DNA from: Malachius bipustulatus
Lineage: Eukaryota > Arthropoda > Insecta > Coleoptera > Melyridae
NCBI GenBank assembly: GCA_910589415.1
Contig: OU342639.1
Span: 33,674,268-33,738,267 of the forward strand
Reading direction: 5' to 3'
DNA: 64,000 bases
In this document: positions 57,169 to 64,000 of the stretch, piece by piece
Position numbering within the stretch: the first letter of the stretch is position 1
Layout of the letters: the number at the start of each line of letters is the position of its first letter
Made by a program: the position numbers and the translations under genes
The notes under the pieces: model-generated
Database searches by the model: none
The model's input: the letters and a program-made list of their open reading frames with translations, nothing else
What the model was told of the DNA's origin: nothing

Positions 57169-59234
57169 TAGTGTTGGTACTGTCACTGTAATCACACTAT
57201 TGTGGTACTGTACTTGCTTACAGTGTTGCCAGATTGCACTGATTTTATGATACGTTTCGATTTTTAGTGAAAAATGGAGATGATTAGAAACTGACCAACA
57301 CCTGAAAAGTCAGGTCATTGGTCATTGCTCGGGTCAATAAAATTTAAAAAAAAGAGAAAAGTAAGTATAAAATTTAGATAATTATAGAAGACAAAGAAAA
57401 AGCCGCAGAGAAGTAAATTTCAGGGAAGGGAAAACCAAAAAATGACCCAATGATCTAAATTATCAGATTCTCCTACTGCCACTAGTGCCACTGCCTAACT
57501 GCAGGCTGCTGGTCAGTGTTCATCTCTATTGAAAAGTATAATAAAATGTAAAAATGCAGCTACTACTAAATCAGGCAACATAGGACGACTAATATGATAA
57601 TAACATTAATTTATTAAATAAGATTGTAATAGGTTACTGTAATTACCGACATACCGACTGTATACTATTATTGTTGATTGATTAAAACACATGTTTAGTT
57701 TCACGTTTGTGCGATAGATGGCAGGAGGAAAATTCAAAACCTAAATCAAATATTTTGGACGGTTAACGGCAAATTGATAGGGAAAGTGTCCAAGTAACTG
57801 AAATTATGTGAAACCACATGTCTTGTTTTGAACATTTTGTGATCAATTAAATTAGCCAAGAATGCTGAAATATCGAAGGCATATACCGAACGTAAGTGAA
57901 TTTATTTAAACATGACCATTCCAATGTTTATCTACAATGCGCAGACTCGGCAAAAGATGGCTGTAGGTGAACATTTATATCGGGCGTTACGAACGATGAG
58001 TATAAGCGATCGATATTAGACAACGTGACGTAAATTACGCTGTCATGGTGCCACACTATATTATAATACGCGAAATAGTTTAAATCAAATTTGTGAAAGT
58101 GTTTTGGTGAATTAAAAATCAAAATGTTGGTGTATTATGCGCTACGAGACATGCTTTTCTATTAAATGTACTACATACACGCAGGTGCGTACGCAGCCGT
58201 ACTAATAATTTTAACTGGGCTTGCTCCATTATTGTTGGCATGAGAGTGGTTCAGCGCAATCATCTTTACCAAAATCACAATTCGCGAACCTGTAGGAATC
58301 CCATTTATGTTTAAACTTTCACAATAACTTGATTAGAGAAGCCCTGTCGCAAAGCGACTAGCCGATAAGGAAGCCATATTCCACCATTTCTGTCCTACCA
58401 TAATCATGTACCATGACCGTGGTCTGGCGCCAAACCACCTTGTCCTTTGCGCAAATACTGTTTATGTGCATGTGCACGCGTTAAAAAATATGATACACAT
58501 TTATGAGTTGCCTCTGATTCAAAATCAAATCCTAAAAATGTTCCGAAAAGGTCTCAATAATCAAATATATGTTGCACGTCTAAACTACTTCCTAGGGGGC
58601 AAAGGGGGAAACAACACATCAATTATTGATTTTACAGTGTTAGTAGTCTAGCATTCGTATATACACACCAATCGCTTATATACACAACGTCTATTGCTGT
58701 GATAATTCAGAATTAGATCTAAGTAGGAATTTAGGATTGTTATACCCTAACTCGTATTATTCGCTTCAGCAAAGTTTTCAACTTGTAGAACGTTTATCAG
58801 TTCGATTGTTTCTTTTATAAGTCGTTTTTCTTCCCTGAAGTGATAGATGAAGGCCCAACCTCATAACCTCAATTATGTGCATTAACTAACATGTAACTAT
58901 CATCATTTTGCTTTTAGCTATGTAAGTTTTCATTGTTTATTTATTTAGGAATTTTTATTAATATGTAGCAGCTATTCAATATTCTGAGCATGATAAAGTC
59001 TAATTTGCAAGTGAGGGCTATTATTATTCTATACTCATCACCTTTAATAATACCTAATAAATGTTTTTGTTTTCACATTTTTCCTTGTAGGTATTTATAA
59101 AAATATAGGGAGTCTCGTTAATCCGACCTGAACATACCTGCTGATGTGTTCGGATTGCGGAAACTCCATTCTTACAGATCAAGTCTATGTAAACAAACCA
59201 TCGCTGAACTTTATTTCGTAAAGCTGTAACTGTA
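57169..59234. other. Intergenic upstream of ewg, no gene recognised
   Basis: No coding exon is supported. A short inverted pair near 59107-59160 (GAGTCTCGTTAATCCGACC and GGATTGCGGAAACTCC) resembles transposon ends. Non-coding first exons of ewg could lie here but cannot be told from sequence. Confidence 0.45.
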
Positions 59235-60792
59235 CAGGGTGGGCAAATTTGGATGTTTCTATAGGAGATCTCGGTAACTATAAGAGCTATGGAAAAATGA
59301 ATGGCACATTCTCGATCGCGCTTTTTTTGCGAGGAACCCAATGGTGAAAACCGGAACTCGCTATCTTCTTTTGTTTTCGAGCTATAATGAAAAATACGAT
59401 TTTTCACGATATCGATAAATGTCGACATCTTTCTTGGTTTTGAAGTTAGAGGAAAGATATTTGCACATTCTTCAGGCACTTTTTTGAGTAGAATGGAATG
59501 GCCTCAACAGATTTTGAATATCTTTTCTCATTTTTCGGTTATAACATAAAGTTGTATTTTTTTAAATGGAAGTCGTAGTGGGCCACGAACTAATTAAATA
59601 GAGTATTTTTTTCTCTTTGCAGCGATGTATAACATGTGTGTTAAAAATTTATGAAAAGTTACATTTTTCAAAATAAATTGAATTTATCTAGCTACCTGAG
59701 ATTTTTTTATTTTTATTTTGACTTGTCACGTAGTGGGCGTGAATTTCATTTAGAATAGTATATGAAGACGCCTGTCAAAGCCCAGTTCTCTTACATTTTT
59801 GAGTTAGAAAGTTACTGATTCGCTTTGAAAAAAGTAAAATCATTTTGTTGATGACCAATGAAACTTTTTATATTTTATATTAGATTGCTTTATGCAAAAT
59901 AGTGACAATTCTGATATTTATATTTATAAGAATTGGCAAGTACGGATCCAATTACATTAATGGCAGCTTCTTCGGCATCATCACCAATATGATAGTTTTT
60001 CGGCCTAGGCTTCTTGAATGACCCGTGATTGATAATATTTGCCTTCAACCTGTCAAAAATAGATTTGTGGGGTTGTCTCCTCTCTGGATAACGATTGAAG
60101 TATGTTTCGGATGCAATATCAGAATTATTGCTGTTACTTTGAATAAAGCATTCTAACATATCATACTTTTCGTAGTTTTCATAAACCAAATTTGCCATTT
60201 TGCAAGTGAAACGAGCACTTTCTAACTCAAAAACTGCGTAAACTGGCTTTGACAGGCGTTGTCGCATAATTTTCTAAATGACATTCACGCCCACTTAGGT
60301 GACTAGTCAAAATAAAAATAAAAAATCTCAGGTAGCTAGATAAATTCAATTTATTTTGAAAAATGTAACTTTTCATAAATTTTCAACACACATGTTATAT
60401 ATCGTTGCAAAGAGAAAAAAAAACTCTATTTAATTAGTTCATGGCCCACTATGACTTCCATTTAAAAAAATACAACTTTATGTTATAACCGAAAAATGAG
60501 AAAAGATATTCAAAATCTGTTGAGACCATTCCATTCTACTCAAAAAAGTGCCTCAAGGATGTGCAAATATCTTTTCTCTAACTTGAAAACCAAGAAGGAT
60601 GTCGACATTTATCGATATCGTGAAAAATCGTACTTTTCATTATAGCTCGAAAACAAAAGAAGATAGCGAGTTCCGGTTTTCACCATTGAGTTCCTCTCAA
60701 AAAAAGCGCGATCGAGAATGCGCCATTCATTTTTCCATAGCTCTTATAGTTACCGAGATCTCCTATAGAAACATCAAAATTTGCCCACCCTG
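59235..60792. mobile_element. Foldback (1558 bp) carrying a transposase HTH fragment
   Basis: Ends CAGGGTGGGCAAATTTGGATG (tip written CAGGGTGGGCAAATTT) and complement; TA outside both ends (59233-59234, 60793-60794). Arms of about 590 bp are alignable throughout. The unique centre encodes, on the minus strand, a DUF4817-like helix-turn-helix. This is the only foldback in the window with protein-coding sequence, so it links the group to a transposase family. The two 80-140 codon open frames in the arms are mirror images of each other. Confidence 0.88.
59890..60267 (-). CDS. Truncated DUF4817-like HTH protein (transposase N-terminus)
   Basis: 125 codons on the minus strand. The likely original start is the internal Met at residue 24 (MANLVYENYEKYDML), because residues before it come from the terminal inverted repeat. 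The core is ASETYFNRYPERRQPHKSIF then DRL, INHGSFKKPRP and DDAEEAAINVIGSVLAN. This is the helix-turn-helix annotated in insects as DUF4817, usually followed by a linker and an IS630/mariner-type DDE domain. Here the frame leaves the family pattern after VLANS and stops, so no catalytic domain remains. It might bind DNA or act as a repressor of its family, or be a relic; this is inference. Confidence 0.7.
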   Translation of the reverse strand: MRQRLSKPVYAVFELESARFTCKMANLVYENYEKYDMLECFIQSNSNNSDIASETYFNRYPERRQPHKSIFDRLKANIINHGSFKKPRPKNYHIGDDAEEAAINVIGSVLANSYKYKYQNCHYFA

Positions 60793-61135
60793 TACAGGGT
60801 GTGTGGTGATTAATAGCAATAGCACATACTTATCCAGCGATAGATCATGCTGAGATAATCAAAATTTCTAACAAATTAAAAAATTATGTTTTTACATTAT
60901 TTGCTGTTCAGTAACAGAAAACATTAACTTTTAAACTTTAAGTATTGTTTCCACCAAAACAGACACTCGTTTTGATGAAAACTAGATAAAAAAATAATAA
61001 TAACAGAACGAAAACGACTAAGATTTCTTCAGCATCAGCAATAATCGATGAAAATTACATTTCTAACCGAAAAGTACCTGTTCATAAAAAAAATATTTTT
61101 AGGACCCGGACGATTTTCCCTCTACATGTACAAAG

Positions 61136-62469
61136 ATGAACCAGTCGCCTAATCAAAGCGGCGAGATAACGGCAATGGTCGTTGGAAGTCCTGTAATGTC
61201 GGCCGGCACCGACGACGATGAAGATGCCTGCCAGTCATCGCCCGGCAGCGCTTATGAGGAAGGTGCGGATCTTATGGCTGCTGCAATGGGCGACGAGATC
61301 ACCGCCCAGTTAGCAGCTGCCGGACCTGTCGGTGTAGCGGCAGCCGCTGCCATCGTATCGGCTAAGAAACGAAAACGTCCGCACTCCTTCGAGACCAACC
61401 CTAGCATTAGGAAGCGACAACAGAACAGACTGTTGAGGAAGCTTCGAGTAAGTAATAATTGAATTGTTGAAATATTTATAATGGTTTATGTTATTTAATT
61501 AAAACAGCAAACGATTGATGAATTCGCTACTCGTGTTGGCCAACAAGCCATAGTCCTGGTAGCAACTCCTGGCAAACCCAACACGTCTTACAAAGTGTTT
61601 GGCGCCAAACCGCTAGAAGATGTGATCAAGAATTTACGCGGTATGATCATGGAGGAACTAGAAAATGCGCTTGCGCATCAGGCACCGCCTCCCATACAAG
61701 ATGATCCAACACTGTTCGAACTGCCGCCTCTGATCATCGATGGGATACCTACACCAGTCGAAAAAATGACACAAGCTCAGTTAAGAGCTTTTATACCTCT
61801 GATGCTCAAATACAGCACTGGAAGAGGTAAGTGTTGAGCTCATTATTTTGTGTGAGGTTTTTTTTTATATGAAAGTTTTATCATATAGGGAAACCCGGCT
61901 GGGGAAGAGAGAGCACAAGGCCACCTTGGTGGCCAAAGGAATTGCCATGGGCGAATGTCAGAATGGATGCTAGGACTGAAGACGAGAAACAGAAAGTGAG
62001 TGATACCTCGATATTTAAGAAGTGTTGAATTATGAATTTACAACCATTAAATTTTATAGATATCCTGGACCCATGCCCTCCGACAGATAGTGATCAACTG
62101 TTACAAATTCCATGGACGTGAGGATCTACTTCCAGCTTTCTCGGAGGAAGATGAGAAGGCAAACGCCTTAGCAACAGCCAATGCTAATGTAGGGACTTCG
62201 GTTGGTGTATTAAAAATGCATTCGTCAGGCATTGTCCCAACCCATAAGATTCAGATCCAAGCTAACGGCTCGCCGCAGTTAATCGCTGCTTCTCCCGATG
62301 GCCTTTCCGGCTCAGCTGCTCAAGTCTGCCTAGATCCTGCAGGCTATAATTCCGATGTTGATGTTCGTAAAGTTGTTATTATCAGTAACATACTTGTCCG
62401 CTTGCAATATATGATTTCTTTGCTAGTTTTTTTTATTTATTTGTAGGCCAGGGATCGGAATATTATTAG
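61136..62469 (+). CDS. ewg: Erect wing / NRF-1 transcription factor
   Basis: Orthologue of vertebrate NRF-1, a nuclear bZIP-like activator of respiratory-chain, synaptic and growth genes that binds GC-rich palindromes as a dimer. Exons: 61136-61447, 61508-61826, 61889-61995, 62060-62366, 62447-62469 (GT/AG, phases match, 355 codons plus stop). Diagnostic blocks are AAAGPVGVAAAAAIVSAKKRKRPHSF, shown in part as AAAGPVGVAAAAA, then NPSIRKRQQNRLLRKLR, RVGQQAIVL, KVFGAKPLE, IDGIP, KMTQAQLRAFIPLMLKYSTG, GKPGWG, PWANVR and YKFHGREDLL. The exon acceptor at 61101-61102 leaves 33 nt in open frame before the ATG (DPDDFPSTCTK), so an upstream coding exon is possible. The large C-terminal activation region of NRF-1 is short here; more exons may lie beyond the window. 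Confidence 0.9.
62367..62446 (+). other. ewg: Facultative last intron of ewg
   Basis: GTAAAG donor and TTATTTGTAG acceptor. Splicing adds RQGSEYY and a stop at 62467-62469. If the intron is retained, the frame runs on through KVVIISNILVRL and stops at the TAG that is the acceptor itself (62444-62446), giving 374 residues with a hydrophobic tail. An ATTAAA signal lies at 62496-62501. Confidence 0.5.
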
Positions 62470-63221
62470 ATGTGATATTATGCTTAAGGCTAACAATTAA
62501 AGTCTATCTTTATCATCGGCTAGAATTTGAGGTTTTCCATGTATTTATTTTAATATTTTGACACTTGACTCGTGTTTTTGGATCATACAAAATGGATTTG
62601 TTGTTATTTATAATTGTTCTGAAGCGTTTTTTTTTTTTTAATTGAGATGAACCGACTCAGCTTGTCAGTCGCAATTCCAAGAGGGATTTATGAAAGATTA
62701 CTCTGCCATATAAATTTTTCCGGGTTGGTTCATCAGTTTTGTCATGATTCATTGATGATGTCAATTTTGAGAATATAAAAGATTTCTTAGGTGTCCCTTG
62801 AAGGTCAGTGGTATTGAAAAAATCTGATCCCTGTTGCATTATCATTGTTTTGGCTTTTTTTCTTTGGTTTATTTTTAATTTTTGTTGCATTTTGTTTCTT
62901 TGGTTGATTTTCAATTTTTTAAGTTTGTTCTCTGCCTGTTTAGCTTGGTTATGTTTCTCCTTTGTTTTTGAAATCATCTCATTGCAATTTTAATTTTACA
63001 CTCTTTAGATTTTATTTTGAAAAATCAAAGACCTGAGAATGATAAGTGGATAACGACTAGTTTTTTTTTCATTTTTCTTTAAAGTTTACTTTTGGCTGTT
63101 ATCCACTTATCATTCTCAGGCTGTAATCTCACAAATACGAACATATATTTTTTATTTTCGAAAAGTTTTATGCATGACTTGGAAGCACTGGCTTGTACAA
63201 AAAATGCCACCCCTATTTATA
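62470..63221 (+). other. Downstream of ewg coding exons: 3'UTR or intron
   Basis: AT-rich sequence with no supported exon. A perfect 23-bp inverted repeat lies at 63032-63054 and 63098-63120 (arm begins CCTGAGAATGATAAG), loop 43 bp, which could be the ends of a very small MITE or an RNA hairpin. Confidence 0.5.
63032..63120. repeat. Perfect 23-bp inverted repeat with 43-bp loop
   Basis: Both arms match over all 23 positions. No obvious target duplication flanks it. Confidence 0.9.
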
Positions 63222-63993
63222 CAGGATGTTCCAGAGATATAGGGCCAAATTTAAAGGGGTAGTTCCTCTCATAAATATAAGTTGAAAAACTGAATTGAAG
63301 CTCAAAATAACGTTTCGTTTAAAGGATACAGAGTGTCAAAGTTTTAGAAAATATAAAAGTTTTTGGTTACAACTCGTGTAGATTTAAATCAATTTTGATG
63401 AAATTTGGCATGAACAATAAACAAACAAAGCTCTTTAATTTGGCTATTTCAGTTTTTGTAGACGTCTTCCAGTGGCGCAGATATTCAGGCTTTTTACTTT
63501 TTCCCATCTTTTCCCTCTCTATCTTTTAAGCCACTGATTTTTTTCTAATTGCAAAACCATTATTTGATTGCCTATACATTTTAGAACAAAAAGTATCCCT
63601 TAATTTTTTTATTTTTTTTTGATAGGCCACACGGTTTTTGAGATATTTTAAGTATCCTCAGGCAATGTCGCTAATCATTCTAGTCTGATAAATTTTAATG
63701 CAATCAATAATTTTGCAATGTAAATTGCCCAGCAATACGTGAGAAAACTTGAAATATCTCAAAAACTGTGCGGCGTTTGAAAAAACTAAAGGACCAGTTT
63801 TTTATTCTAAAATGCATGAGCTATTGAGTAATGGTTTTGTAATTGCAATAAAGTCAGTGGTGTAAAATATGGGGAGAGAAAAGGAGCTCCAACCCTGAGT
63901 ATCTACGCCACTGGAAGACATCTACAAAATCTGAAATACCCTAATTAAAGTGTAGAGTACACTTTGGCCCTATATCTCTGAAACACCACTCTG
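63222..63993. mobile_element. Foldback element (772 bp) at the window end
   Basis: Left tip CAGGATGTTCCAGAGATATAG and right complement (shared core CAGAGATATAGGGCCAAA) with TA at the left outer edge (63220-63221). The arms are alignable over most of the length (AGTGGCG, AATTGCAAAACCATTA and GATATTT landmarks). The right tip is diverged and lacks TA. No coding capacity. Confidence 0.82.
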
Positions 63994-64000
63994 AACATAT

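Noticed and set aside
59054..59479. 141-codon minus-strand frame and its mirror at 60599-60853
   Set aside because: Both are translations of the two inverted arms of the same foldback, not a conserved protein.

Overview
This window is eukaryotic and almost certainly from an insect genome. It is AT-rich, has spliced genes with GT/AG introns from about 54 bp to 19.5 kb, and is crowded with insect-type transposon debris: foldback elements, hAT-like and PIF/Harbinger-like elements, LINE, Ty1/copia and Ty3/gypsy remnants. I could not determine the order of insect from sequence alone.

Two protein-coding genes can be reconstructed, both on the + strand. The first is a complete voltage-gated calcium channel alpha2/delta subunit gene: 26 coding exons from 14730 to 50973, an open frame of 1182 residues that closes exactly across every junction. 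It starts in a CpG-rich promoter/5'UTR block (about 14510-14850) with a short upstream ORF. A 19.5-kb first intron follows, then a dense run of exons encoding the VWA domain (38.0-40.5 kb), a 5.6-kb intron full of transposons, and the Cache/VGCC-alpha2 and C-terminal anchor exons (46.1-51.0 kb). The second gene is the erect wing/NRF-1 transcription factor (61136-62469, possibly with more exons upstream). Its dimerisation and DNA-binding region is intact, and its last intron can be retained to give a different C-terminus. The two genes are about 10 kb apart and have unrelated functions.

Region by region: 1-14.4 kb is intergenic, with a small TAA-flanked MITE, a local direct duplication, a decayed gypsy gag and microsatellites. 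14.5-15 kb is the alpha2/delta promoter and first exon. 15-34 kb is intron 1, with a tRNA-like Pol III unit, a LINE with a 15-bp target duplication, a three-level nest of repeats (21.2-24.5 kb), a 5S-rRNA-like sequence, a copia remnant and a 1.1-kb foldback. 34-51 kb is the remaining exons, with foldbacks in the introns. 51-54.6 kb is a repeat-poor AU-rich stretch, possibly 3'UTR. 54.8-60.8 kb is a cluster of foldbacks. 61-62.5 kb is ewg. Another foldback closes the window.

The most notable theme is a set of long inverted-repeat (foldback) elements, most flanked by TA and ending in CAGGG or a related motif. One carries a truncated ORF encoding a DUF4817-like helix-turn-helix of the kind found fused to mariner-like (IS630/Tc1/mariner) transposases in insects. 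This suggests which transposase family mobilises them. Paralogous repeat copies in the window also give natural empty sites for two of the insertions.
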